DNA from: Planctomycetaceae bacterium
GTDB taxonomy: Bacteria; Planctomycetota; Planctomycetia; Planctomycetales; Planctomycetaceae
Direction: 5' to 3'
Length of the DNA stretch: 64,000 nucleotides
Assembly: GCA_021732995.1 (NCBI GenBank)
Contig: JAKFWA010000045.1
Coordinates: 1-64,000, forward strand
Shown here in pieces: positions 43,548-52,900 of this stretch. The stretch's first letter is position 1, and each line of letters begins with the position of its first letter. Below the pieces are notes generated by a model. The model made no database searches and had not been told where the DNA came from. It was given only the letters and a program-made list of their open reading frames with translations. The translations under genes and the position numbers were made by a program.

Positions 43548-44501
43548 CTAGCGCGGCCGACGCAGGATGTTGCGACGGGGTCGATCGACCATCAAACCGT
43601 CGAGTGACGATTGCACGCCCGACAACTGCGACGCCAACCGTTGACGCAACGAATCGCTGTCACGCAATTGCTGTGGCTCAACACCGCTCAACACTCGCTG
43701 TGCCCGCTGCACCAAGTCGTCGAGTTGTGCATTCGAGCGAACATTCAAATCGCCAAACCGCGCGAAGAACTCGGACAAGTTGGTAACGGCCGAATCGCGG
43801 AAGACTTTGGGTTTCCCATCAGCATCACCACTGAGCCGTTCTCCGAGGTGCTCAATGAGTCGCGTCAGTTCTTCAATGAAGGCTTGCTCGGCCAGCTGCA
43901 CCGCTTCATCAAAGCGGGCTTGCACCCGCTGACACTCCTGCTCGTAGAGAGCTGGGTTGAGCTGCTGTAGATAGTTGGGCGGTTCGACCGAAGGATATTC
44001 GTGCTCAATACCGAACAGGCCGATCAATGACGCGGGATAGTCGCTGGGGTCGAACAAGTCTCCCAAGCGTCGACTCGCCGCCGAACGCAGATCAACGTAG
44101 TGTCGATCGAGTTCGTTGACCGCCTCCACCAGATCACGCCGGAAGTTCGCGACCTGCCGATCAAAGTCACTGATCGATCGCTGCGGAATGAGGCGGATGC
44201 CCGGTTCCGGATACGGCAATGAAACCGCTCGCCAGTAGCACTGACAGCGGCCCTTGATCGCCGTGACCGCTTTGAAGGCCGGATGCGACGTATCCAGCAG
44301 CTTCTTGCCTGCCGATAAGAACTTGCCTTCAGCACCGAACGAATCCGCAGCCTGATTCTTCTGCTCGGTCGTCAACGACTTGCGAGTGCCAAGCCAGGTG
44401 AAGCTCAATCGCGCGGCTGCCATCGTGTCGCGCAGTCGCTCAGCGGCTGCCGAAGCCGTGGACGAACCGGTTGCCGGTTCATCGAAGAGTGATGTTGTCA
44501 T
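43548..44501 (-). CDS. Unknown protein, 317 aa, helix-rich
   Basis: A 317-residue soluble protein. Conserved-looking blocks include LSFTWLGTRKSLTTEQKNQAADSFGAEGKFLSAGKKLLDTSHPAFKAV, the LPYPEPGIRLIPQRSISDFDRQV block and RRLGDLFDPSDYPASLIGLFGIEHEYPSVEPPNYLQQL, followed by a long helical, coiled-coil-like region (QARFDEAVQLAEQAFIEELTRLIEHLGERL). It lies between the AAA+/membrane genes and the clamp-like gene in the same cluster. The general pattern resembles DUF3150-type phage and plasmid proteins, but this is not certain. ATG 44501, AGAGGA upstream. Confidence 0.65.
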   Translation of the reverse strand: MTTSLFDEPATGSSTASAAAERLRDTMAAARLSFTWLGTRKSLTTEQKNQAADSFGAEGKFLSAGKKLLDTSHPAFKAVTAIKGRCQCYWRAVSLPYPEPGIRLIPQRSISDFDRQVANFRRDLVEAVNELDRHYVDLRSAASRRLGDLFDPSDYPASLIGLFGIEHEYPSVEPPNYLQQLNPALYEQECQRVQARFDEAVQLAEQAFIEELTRLIEHLGERLSGDADGKPKVFRDSAVTNLSEFFARFGDLNVRSNAQLDDLVQRAQRVLSGVEPQQLRDSDSLRQRLASQLSGVQSSLDGLMVDRPRRNILRRPR

Positions 44502-44598
44502 TCATGTCCTCTGGAAGGGTGATGCCAAAAGAAAACGCCGCTCGATCCCGCAGGAACCGAACGGCGTAGTTGAAATGAGGTGTGGTAGTTAACAGTAG

Positions 44599-45534
44599 CT
44601 ATTGGTTGATGACAGGTAACGGAAACGGGACTCCCTTGTACCGTTCCTGCAAGACTGCCTGCATGATCTCTATTTCTCTTAACTGGACCTGACGAAGCTG
44701 TTCCAAGACCAGCCCCTTCTCGATCAAGTCACGTTCCGGTCCCGAGGGGATCTTCTCCACGACCTCGGGATTAGCCTGAACGATTCCCACAAGCAGCTGC
44801 GCTGTCTTCATGCGCTGATCGACGGTATCAGTCGGAATGGGAATATGTTGCTGCTGCATGAACTCATTTAGCTTTTGCCTCAACTCAAGAAACTCATTAT
44901 CGACGGCTAGATGGTTATTGACCATTCGCGTGAGTTCTGGGTCGACATTCACTGTTGAAACGGATTTCGCCGCATTCCCGCCGACCCGCAATTGCTCCGC
45001 TACGTGTTCGTAATACTGTTCCGCAGGCTCCTGACCAGCTGGAGTTTGAAATCGAATCGCGTGCAGCTTGCCAACCGCAGTTTGCCAATACACAACAGTG
45101 GCCTGGCTCTTTTGTATGTAGGCTGTGATTTGCTTCTGCTTTTCGTTGTCGCTCGGAGTTTGAATGCCTCGTGCCACGATCGCGGTAAGAAAGCAGACGG
45201 CCATAAGCACGGACACATTTACAGAAACACTAGGCCAGTGCAGTGCATCCGTATTACTCACCGCCGCCAGTTCCTGTACGTCTTCTGGAACGCTGCGGCC
45301 AAGTTTTTTCTCAAGCAGATCACCAAGTTGATAGACATGGTCTCGAAAAGCGTAGAACAGCCAGTAAATGCAAATCCCGGCGATAGTAAGCATGCCAAAA
45401 TTTTTATCGGGTAGAACCGAGACACTCAGCACCATCATGATTGGGGAACAAAGCGTGGCCACACCGACACATACATGAACCGCGCGAGCCTGTCGTTTTT
45501 TTATGGAAGCCTTGTCAGGCAGAGGTGTGCTCAT
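44599..45534 (-). CDS. Membrane protein with coiled-coil domain, 311 aa
   Basis: A 311-residue protein with two or three N-terminal transmembrane helices (AVHVCVGVATLCSPIMMVLSVSVL, FGMLTIAGICIYWLFYAF, VSVNVSVLMAVCFLTAIVARG) and a long soluble helical part rich in Gln and Glu (KLNEFMQQQHI...ERDLIEKGLVLEQLRQVQLREIEIMQAVLQERYKG). Base composition is lower in G+C than its neighbours, so it may be an insertion into the operon. Function unknown. It overlaps no neighbour. Confidence 0.65.
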   Translation of the reverse strand: MSTPLPDKASIKKRQARAVHVCVGVATLCSPIMMVLSVSVLPDKNFGMLTIAGICIYWLFYAFRDHVYQLGDLLEKKLGRSVPEDVQELAAVSNTDALHWPSVSVNVSVLMAVCFLTAIVARGIQTPSDNEKQKQITAYIQKSQATVVYWQTAVGKLHAIRFQTPAGQEPAEQYYEHVAEQLRVGGNAAKSVSTVNVDPELTRMVNNHLAVDNEFLELRQKLNEFMQQQHIPIPTDTVDQRMKTAQLLVGIVQANPEVVEKIPSGPERDLIEKGLVLEQLRQVQLREIEIMQAVLQERYKGVPFPLPVINQ

Positions 45535-45865
45535 AGGCAGTGGCTCCTTTAACCAAATACGGAAGCAGTGGCCGGAACGAAAATTCCCGCCTCAACCGGA
45601 AATCTACATAGCCAAGCTGCAAATCACAGCTGGAATCGCAAACAGGGAATGCCGCCGGGTTCACAGAGATAAGTCGTGAGTGCAGGCTGTCCCGTTTCAC
45701 CACGAATCTCTTCTGAGCCGAGTAATTCCGGCTCAGATCGCAGCAACGCTGACATGACGTCGAAGAACATCAGTCATTCTTCAGGAAAGACCTTTGGGGG
45801 TTCGCATCAGCCGTCACACGCAGTTCGAAAGACCCGCCATTAAGTCGCCCAACGACTTTCGTTCG
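45535..45865. other. Intergenic region within the cluster, no gene seen
   Basis: About 330 bases between the two membrane-protein genes. No gene, hairpin or repeat was recognised. It probably holds the promoter of the 311-aa membrane protein. Confidence 0.35.
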
Positions 45866-46732
45866 TCACTTGCCCCGACGAATCGACGCAGCGATCTGAT
45901 CGAAGGTTTCCGCGTGACTTACATAGCGACTACGCGTGGTCCACATTCGAAGTTCGACCCAGACATCGGGACATTCGACGAGGCGGGTATGCCATACTAG
46001 ATTTACTCCCGTCGACGTCCCCGTCTGCACCACGTCGATGGTAGGCAGGCCATCGACTTCACCGGCTTGCATCTCGCCGGACTTGGGATCGATAAGGTTT
46101 TCAGCGAGCGCTGCCGCTGACCGTTGGGCAAGTTCCTTCAGTGACTGGACTGCAAGATCCTGCTTTGACACTAACATGGCTCTAAGAGACACGTCATTTT
46201 TCCGGTCGCTCATGTCAATGGACGATGCAGGCGAGTTCGGATTCTCGACGATCTCCCAGGTCGGATGTGTGGAAAACCGGATTGCTCCCGCTGCGAAGGA
46301 ATTCTCGCGCCACGGTCTTGAAGCTATCAACTCCTGTTGAGCCCTCTGGGCAGCGTTTATGGCCGGAATGAACAATGCGGTCATCATGGACAGAAGGCCG
46401 ATCGCAAGCAGTCCAAAATTGACCTTACGCAACCAAGCTACGTGGGTTGGTGGTGGAATCTGTCGGAGTGTTCGCCACACACGAAAGAATAGAGCTAAAC
46501 CGCCGCAGGCGACCGCACCAATCATTGACAGCACGGCCACCGTTTGCAGGGGTGAGAAGTCACCATCGATCGTCGGATGTATCAAGCCCAAGATGACCGC
46601 CAGTTGCTCGACACCAGCAAATGAAAGCCACAATCCTGCCAAGAACCAGCCAGCTTGGCCCCACGGCCACTTCAAAACAGGCGGGCAATTTGATGGTTCC
46701 GTCTCTAGCGATGAACTTTGATCTGCGGGCAT
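45866..46732 (-). CDS. Membrane protein, 288 aa
   Basis: A 288-residue protein with three N-terminal membrane helices (AGWFLAGLWLSFAGVEQLAVILGL, LQTVAVLSMIGAVACGGLALFF, VNFGLLAIGLLSMMTALFIPAI) followed by a soluble domain of about 150 residues that is probably extracytoplasmic (AAGAIRFSTHPTWEIVEN...AGEVDGLPTIDVVQTGTSTGVNLVWHTRLVECPDVWVELRMWTT). No motif is recognised. It may form a pair with the 311-aa membrane protein. Confidence 0.65.
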   Translation of the reverse strand: MPADQSSSLETEPSNCPPVLKWPWGQAGWFLAGLWLSFAGVEQLAVILGLIHPTIDGDFSPLQTVAVLSMIGAVACGGLALFFRVWRTLRQIPPPTHVAWLRKVNFGLLAIGLLSMMTALFIPAINAAQRAQQELIASRPWRENSFAAGAIRFSTHPTWEIVENPNSPASSIDMSDRKNDVSLRAMLVSKQDLAVQSLKELAQRSAAALAENLIDPKSGEMQAGEVDGLPTIDVVQTGTSTGVNLVWHTRLVECPDVWVELRMWTTRSRYVSHAETFDQIAASIRRGK

Positions 46733-46807
46733 CTTGAAATCACTCCCGTTATGGGTGAGTCGAGATGACGCAACGAAAGGCGATCAAGAATTGCTTCAGG
46801 CTGTCGC

Positions 46808-46905
46808 GGTTCAGCGCAAAAAGAGAGCGCTGAACCACGACCGCTCCAGCTACCCCCGCCAAGGGGCAAAAGAACAGCACATGGCCAGCGCCCCTTACGG
46901 GGCGC
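46808..46905. repeat. Two adjacent perfect inverted repeats
   Basis: GGTTCAGCGC/GCGCTGAACC (46808-46817, 46827-46836) and GCGCCCC/GGGGCGC (46888-46894, 46899-46905) form two hairpins within the roughly 440-base gap 46733-47176, where no protein gene is seen. A 13-base palindrome CCACCTAAGGTGG lies further on at 47148-47160. They could be terminators after the AAA+ gene or parts of a small RNA. Confidence 0.5.
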
Positions 46906-47176
46906 GGCTCAAGGTGCTGCTTCTTTTGAATTCAAGAACCTTGCGGTTCAGGTTGGCGGAATTAGCTGGAAGCAGTGCTTGACGCTCGCGCGTCGTTCAA
47001 ATTGTCAGAACGAAGTTGATATCAACTTTGTGAATGGTCTTACGTTTTGGCTCCAAAACAGGTTCGAACGAGGTCATCGCACACATTCGGCGACAGGCGT
47101 TTTGACTTCCATGCTACGGTCGAGAAAGAAACATCTCAATGAGTTCGCCACCTAAGGTGGTTAGGCACCGGGACAG

Positions 47177-48658
47177 CTAATTCAAAGATGAATCGCGGCT
47201 TACCTTTCTCCGTGATCCAGGTTTCACTTCAGACCTCTGATAGATGCCCGGCTGTTGCGCCGAGAGGCATCGACCGCTGGCCCACGTCCGAAGCCTGTCA
47301 ACGCTCTCGGCAGCGGTCACTGCGACCGGCACGACGTTTTGAGCCGCTTGAATGAGCGGTACATCGAGCAAGGCCGACAATCGGCAGCAGGCTTTGATCT
47401 CCGCCCCCGTCCAGTCCGTGTCGTCCGGCCGCCGTTGATTGCGATCAATCGCAAACTGTTCCAAGTAGATATCCCAGATCGCAGCCTTCTCCTCGTGCTT
47501 CGGCAGGTCGAGGAAGAAGATCCCATCGAAGCGTTCCGAACGCCCAAACTCGGGAGGCAACCGAGAGATGTCATTCGACGTGCAGACGACGAACACGTCT
47601 GACGTGTGATCGTTCAGCCAACTGAGGAACGTCCCGAACATTCGCGAGGCCACACCCGAGTCACCGCTGCCATTGACTCCTGCAAACGCCTTTTCGACTT
47701 CATCGATCATGGCCACGCAAGGCGCCATCGCATCGATGACCTTGAGAGCCTGGCGCGTACGTTCCTCGCTTTGACCGACGAGCGAGCCCATCAACTGGCC
47801 CACATCCACGATCAGGACCGGACGACCGACTTCCTTCCCCAACGCCCGGCAGAACTGGCTCTTGCCACAACCAGGTGGTGACAGCAGCAATACCCCGCGC
47901 GGACGCTTGGCGTGATTGCCACGACTCGGTTGCAGCAAGGCCCGCTTACAAAAACTCTTGAGCGAGCCCAGCCCGCCAAGAGTGCTGAAGTCATCCTGCC
48001 CCCGATGCAGCTCCAACAAGCCCGACTTCTTGAGCTGGCCTGATTTCAATTCCCAGACGGCGTCGCTCGTGATCCGTCCATGTCGCACCAGGGACAGGCT
48101 GAAGGCATTCTCGGCTTCCAACCGCGTTAAACCTGCGGCGGCATCGAGCACGGTTTCGAACTCGGTCTGACTGGGAAGTTCAGAGGTGTCTGTAGCGATG
48201 CCTCGCGCGATCTCCGTCAGTTGTTCCCGATCCGGCAGTTCATGCTCGATGACCACGAACAGCTTTTCGAGTTCCACCGGCAACTGCACGACCGGGGCCA
48301 GGATCACGATGATCGTCCGGTTCTGCTTACCGGCGAGGATCTGCTGCGTCAGGGCCTGCACGATCTCCGCCGACGACAGGAAGCGATGAAAGTTCTCCAG
48401 TACCAGCAAGGCTGTGCCATCGGGTGTCGCGAGCGTACTCGCAGCTCGAATCGCAGCGAGTGGATCACCACCACTCTGATCCGTGTTACCACCCTTCACT
48501 TTGAGACCTTGGTCGATATTCCAACTGGCAGTCTGCCAGCCTTCGCTTTGGCACAACTGCGAGATCGCGAGAATGGCTTCCTGTTGTTCGTGAGTTTCAA
48601 TCCAGATCGCGGTAAAGCACGCGCGCACGTACTCCGCCAGATGGTCGGTTAACTTCAT
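47177..48658 (-). CDS. AAA+ ATPase, Ycf46-like
   Basis: A 493-residue ATPase. The N-terminal 230 residues carry a second, degenerate ATPase-like fold (TAIWIETHEQQEAILAISQLCQ, ALLVLENFHRFL, IIVILAPVVQLPVEL). The C-terminal AAA+ domain has Walker A LLSPPGCGKSQFCRALG, Walker B CVAMIDEVEKAFAG, SRH-like VVCTSNDISRLPPEFGRSERFDGIFFLDLP, and sensor elements. This layout matches the Ycf46 family of cyanobacteria and chloroplasts. It may remodel or load a partner such as the clamp-like protein. The ATG at 48658 follows AAGGAA. Two membrane proteins lie between it and the rest of the cluster. Confidence 0.83.
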   Translation of the reverse strand: MKLTDHLAEYVRACFTAIWIETHEQQEAILAISQLCQSEGWQTASWNIDQGLKVKGGNTDQSGGDPLAAIRAASTLATPDGTALLVLENFHRFLSSAEIVQALTQQILAGKQNRTIIVILAPVVQLPVELEKLFVVIEHELPDREQLTEIARGIATDTSELPSQTEFETVLDAAAGLTRLEAENAFSLSLVRHGRITSDAVWELKSGQLKKSGLLELHRGQDDFSTLGGLGSLKSFCKRALLQPSRGNHAKRPRGVLLLSPPGCGKSQFCRALGKEVGRPVLIVDVGQLMGSLVGQSEERTRQALKVIDAMAPCVAMIDEVEKAFAGVNGSGDSGVASRMFGTFLSWLNDHTSDVFVVCTSNDISRLPPEFGRSERFDGIFFLDLPKHEEKAAIWDIYLEQFAIDRNQRRPDDTDWTGAEIKACCRLSALLDVPLIQAAQNVVPVAVTAAESVDRLRTWASGRCLSAQQPGIYQRSEVKPGSRRKVSRDSSLN

Positions 48659-48715
48659 GGAGATTCCTTCGTGGGGAAGAGAGACGGCACCCATCCACGA
48701 TGGGTTTGATGGGAG

Positions 48716-48937
48716 CTAGGGCTCCAAATGAGCGATCTGCTTTTCAAGTTGTTCCAGCCCCCGACGTCGCTTGGCCAACGCGTGCCAAGCCTGTCGCAGC
48801 TGCGCTACACGCTGAGCCAGTGCCCGCCTTTCACGATCGAGTCGCCGTCGGCACTTGGCCAATCGGCGGGCGTGCCCCTTTGACAGCCCGCAACGAGATT
48901 GCGTCTCGGGCGGACGATGCTGATCGACAGCAATCAT
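48716..48937 (-). CDS. Small basic coiled-coil protein, 73 aa
   Basis: Arg/Lys-rich, helical: CRRRLDRERRALAQRVAQLRQAWHALAKRRRGLEQLEKQIAHLEP forms an amphipathic coiled coil. It may bind DNA or a partner protein. It overlaps the DUF2997 gene by 4 bases (ATGA), so it is translationally coupled. Confidence 0.55.
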   Translation of the reverse strand: MIAVDQHRPPETQSRCGLSKGHARRLAKCRRRLDRERRALAQRVAQLRQAWHALAKRRRGLEQLEKQIAHLEP

Positions 48938-49128
48938 GGGCTGCTCCTCAATGACTGATGGTTCGTTGTGGTTTGGTGGAACTCGGTCTTGAGCACTTCA
49001 CCGGTCTGTTGTCCGAGTGCCCGCTCAATGAACTGACTGGCTTGCCGACATTCGCTGCCCACGAAGCCTTTGGTTTCGACGCTCGTCTGCCCGTTGTGAG
49101 CGATGGTGATTTCAATGGTCTTGCTCAA
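48934..49128 (-). CDS. DUF2997 protein
   Basis: A 64-residue protein, MSKTIEITIAHNGQTSVETKGFVGSECRQASQFIERALGQQTGEVLKTEFHQ, matching the DUF2997 pattern (I-x-x-x-G-x-x-x-V-E-x-x-G-F-x-G-x-x-C...A-L-G). The Cys after G-F-x-G is conserved in the family, whose role is unknown. In cyanobacteria it is often next to a Ycf35/DUF1257 gene, as here, where the two overlap by 4 bases. Confidence 0.8.
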   Translation of the reverse strand: MSKTIEITIAHNGQTSVETKGFVGSECRQASQFIERALGQQTGEVLKTEFHQTTTNHQSLRSSP

Positions 49129-49493
49129 GTGGCACCTCCCACCTGAATGGTGAGCTTGATCGACCCATCCGCGAGTGATTGCTCTGTCACGGTGTGCCCT
49201 CGACGCCTCCCTTCAATCCGAGCCTTCTCAACCGCATACGCTTGCAGGTAGCGATCGAGTTGCTTCGGGTCGCCCCAACGACCATTGAAGTTGTCGAAAG
49301 CGATCTTGGCCGTCGCGACATCACACACCACCGGGTAGAGCCACTCCGGCAAGCGCACCGCCCAGCCTATGGCCGACGTGCTAAACAGTTTCGTTTCACC
49401 GAAGACCGGCTCGGGCAACGACAATCGACCACACGCCGCCCGAATGGCGACCGGGTCTCGAATCTCCGTCTGAATCTGCACGACATGCGACAC
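49125..49493 (-). CDS. DUF1257 (Ycf35-like) protein
   Basis: A 122-residue protein starting at GTG 49493 behind GGAGG (MSHVVQIQTEIRDPVAIRAACGRLSL), then WAVRLPEWLYPVVCDVATAKIAFDNFNGRWGDPKQLDRYLQAYAVEKARIEGRRRGHTVTEQSLADGSIKLTI. This matches DUF1257/Ycf35, of unknown biochemical role, found in cyanobacteria, chloroplasts and others beside DUF2997 and Ycf46-like ATPases. First gene of the minus-strand cluster. An upstream in-frame extension is unlikely because the family starts MSH. Confidence 0.83.
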   Translation of the reverse strand: MSHVVQIQTEIRDPVAIRAACGRLSLPEPVFGETKLFSTSAIGWAVRLPEWLYPVVCDVATAKIAFDNFNGRWGDPKQLDRYLQAYAVEKARIEGRRRGHTVTEQSLADGSIKLTIQVGGAT

Positions 49494-49565
49494 GATGTTG
49501 ATCCTCCAATTCAGAGCAACGACGACAGGACCGACCATCGGTCCCATAGGGGAGGCGACCCAACG

Positions 49566-49615
49566 AAAACAGCCCCACGAAAACCAGTCGAAACTGGTCC
49601 TCGCAGGGCTGTTTT
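49566..49615. terminator. Two-tier hairpin upstream of the DUF1257 gene
   Basis: Outer stem AAAACAGCCC (49566-49575) with GGGCTGTTTT (49606-49615), inner stem ACCAGT/ACTGGT (49583-49588, 49593-49598). It has A and T runs on both sides, so it can act in either direction. It lies in the 490-base gap 49494-49981 between the divergent DUF1257 and pglW genes, where no gene is seen, and could be a terminator or a 5' leader structure. Confidence 0.7.
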
Positions 49616-49981
49616 AACTCGGGAAATCAAGGTCCCAGAGCTATGCCGAGGGCATCACCTTATATGACGCATTTTGAGCCCGGTTTTAGGTTCCTGAGAC
49701 CCCCAACGACTGTTGTTTCGCTCCTGCCGACCGCATCCACGTCGTCTGTCGCTGATTGCACACGACCGGGGCGACTGTGCGCCCAGCGTCTCCGCATCCA
49801 TGAGCACCATGCCAAGTGAGGAAATCGACACGCGCAGTTGGTGGATGTTGATTCGGGTGCTGCCTTAACATCGAAGTCCAGCAGCGCGTGATTTGGTCCA
49901 GATGAGTTCAACACTTGATGTGCTCAGTGGATTCGACACGACTTCGTTCCAACTCCGAAATGGAGTTGTTTTGGGGCATCG

Positions 49982-52900
49982 ATGGGCACCAGTCGCAGTA
50001 GCAACAATTGGATCAGCATCAGCGAATCAAACTTCCCTTGGGAACGCGAGGCGTTGGAATTCGTGCGTGCTCAGTTCCCGTCTCAGGAGCCCTACCGAGC
50101 ATGGTCTAACTTTGAATTCATCGCCGATGACGGCAGTGTGAATGAAGTTGATCTCTTGGTCTTTACGCCACAGGGTTTCTTCCTCATTGAGATCAAAAGC
50201 CAGCCTGGTCGGTTGTCCGGAGATGCCGGGACATGGACTTGGCAGAATGAAGGCAAACTGAAAACGGTCGACAATCCTTATCAGCTCGCCAACTCGAAGG
50301 CGAAAAAGCTGAGACCGTTGTTGCAGCGTCAGAAGGCATGCAAAGTCAAAGGCCAGATTCCATACATCGACGCGTTGGTCTTCTGCTCTGCACCGGGGCT
50401 GAATTGCGAATTACAGGGAACGGCGAGATCACACGTCTGCCTACGAGATCGTCCTGCGGATGGTGAGCAAGCCGCACGCGCCGGCATCATGTCAGCGATT
50501 CTGCGGCGCGACTGTGATGGGCTCGATCCCGTTGCCAGAGGCGTTCACGATCGCCCGACGATGAAAATCGTTCTGCAATCGATCGATCAGGCCGGTATCC
50601 GACCGTCCCAACGCAGCCGCAAGGTGAGTGACTACGTCCTCGACAAGCTCATCAACGAAGGGCCGGGGTATCAAGATTGGCAAGGCACCCATGCGACGTT
50701 GAAGAACGCTCGCCGCCGTATTCGTATCTACAACGTGCGAGCCGGCGCATCGAACGATGAGCGGCAAACCATTGAACGCGCGGCTCGCCGTGAAGCCGAG
50801 CTGTTGGAAAGTTTGCAGCATCCAGGTGTGTTGCGCCGCGAAGGGTTCACGGAACATGAGTTAGGTCCGGCACTCATCTTCGAACACGATCCATCGGCGT
50901 TGCGATTGGATCACTATCTCGCCCAAAACCAGCAGAGAATCACCGTCGATCAACGCCTCGACATTCTCAGGCAAATCGCCGAAGTCATGCGATTCGCTCA
51001 CGAGAAACGCATCATTCATCGCGCTTTGTGTCCGCAAAGCATTCTGATCACGACACCCGCGCCCAACCGGTTGCAGGTCAAAGTCTTCAACTGGCAGGTG
51101 GGTTATCGCGGCGACGGGTCATCAAGCACCGACTTTTCGCGCGTGGCGGTTTCCGCGACTTCGCACGTCGATCGCTTGGTGGACGATGCCAGCACCGCCT
51201 ACATGGCTCCCGAGGCCATCTCTGAGGCGGGCCAGATGGGCGAACATCTCGACGTGTTCTCGCTCGGAGCAATCGCCTACCACCTCTTCTCTGGCGTGCC
51301 TCCCGCTAGCAATGGGCTGGAACTCAGCAACAAACTGCGGGAGTCCAAAGGGCTCCAGATCAGTTCGGTGATGAATGGCGCCGGAACCTGCCTCCAAGAG
51401 CTTATTCAGTGGAGCACGCACGCCGATGTAGGGATGCGGCCAGACTCCGTTTCAGACTTCTTGGACCTCTTGGAGAAGATCGAAGACGAAGCGACGACGC
51501 CAGATCAGGAGCACGTTGTCGATGACCCAGATGCGGCGAAGAAAGATGACTTGCTTCCCGGTGGCTTCAAAGTCATTCGCCGGATTGGCAAAGGCGCGGT
51601 CAGTGTGGTGTTTTTGGTCGAGCGTGATCAGCAACAAATGGTGTTGAAGGTCGCAGCCAATACGGAGTTCAACGAGCGCCTCAAAGAGGAAGCGGCGATC
51701 CTCAACAAGTTGCGACATTCGCACATCGTCGAACTCCTGGGCACGACCCACGTCGGCGATCACGAAGCCTTCTTGATGCGTCCCGTTCTGGTGACCGTGA
51801 ATGATCTCCCTGAAGTCGAAACATTGGGACGGCGGTTACGAAAAGAAGGCCGTCTGCACGTTGATCTGCTGCAACGGTTCGGTGAGGACCTGCTGGGTGT
51901 TCTGAACTTTCTGGAAGAGCAAGGCATCAACCATCGCGACATCAAGCCGGACAACATTGCGGTGGGACATGTAGGCTCTGGCAAACAACTCCATCTGGTG
52001 CTGTTTGACTTCTCTCTGTCGCGAACTCCTCCAGAAAACATCCGAGCTGGAACTACGGGTTATCTCGATCCATTTCTTCCGTTGCGACAGCACAAACGGT
52101 GGGATCTGCACGCTGAGCGATTTGCGGCCGCCGTCACGCTGTATCAATTGGCAACCGGCCCCAACGTGTTTCCGAGATGGGGCGATGGCACCAGCGATCC
52201 GTCACACCTGGACTGCGAAGCGACGATTGATGGGGACCTGTTTGACGCTTCTCTGCGCGAAGGCTTCGTTGAATTCTTTCAAAGAGCTTTTCGTCGCGAT
52301 ACGAATGGGCGGTTCGACAATGCCGAACGCATGCTGGCGGCTTGGCGAGACTGCTTTGTCGGCCTGGATGAAACCGAACCGTCGTCCGTACATGAAGATG
52401 AGCTTGGCTTGGCTCAGCGACTCGCGTCGGCCGTCTTCGATACTCAGATTCATGAATTGGGATTGGGCGTTCGCGCGACAAATGCGTTGGATCGCGCCAA
52501 CATTCTGACCGTCGAAGATTTGCTGACCGTCCCCGTGAAACGCCTGATGCGCTTGCGAGGTGTCGGAGACAAAACGCGACGCGAGATCGTGGCGACCGTT
52601 CGCACGTTGCGTGAGCGCTTGGGACGTCCGCAAGCGACGCCGGCGGCGTTGTCCGCAGACGAGCCGGATAACCGTTCGGCTGTTGATGAACCTACCCATC
52701 TCAGTGTCGATCAATTGATCGCGCGACTCACTCGCTTGAGTCCACGTTCGGGAGACTCAGCCTCAGAAACATTGCAGGCAATCCTCGGGCTGGACGCGCG
52801 GCTGACGGATCGCTGGCCCAGTCAGTCTGAGATCGCGCCGTTGATCAATGTCACGCGAGGACGCATTGGCCAGCTCATCAGTAAGTTCCAGCTCAGTTGG

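Noticed and set aside
46734-46982. 82-codon plus-strand open frame
   Set aside because: It is made largely of the inverted repeats at 46808-46905, so it is more likely structural or regulatory sequence.
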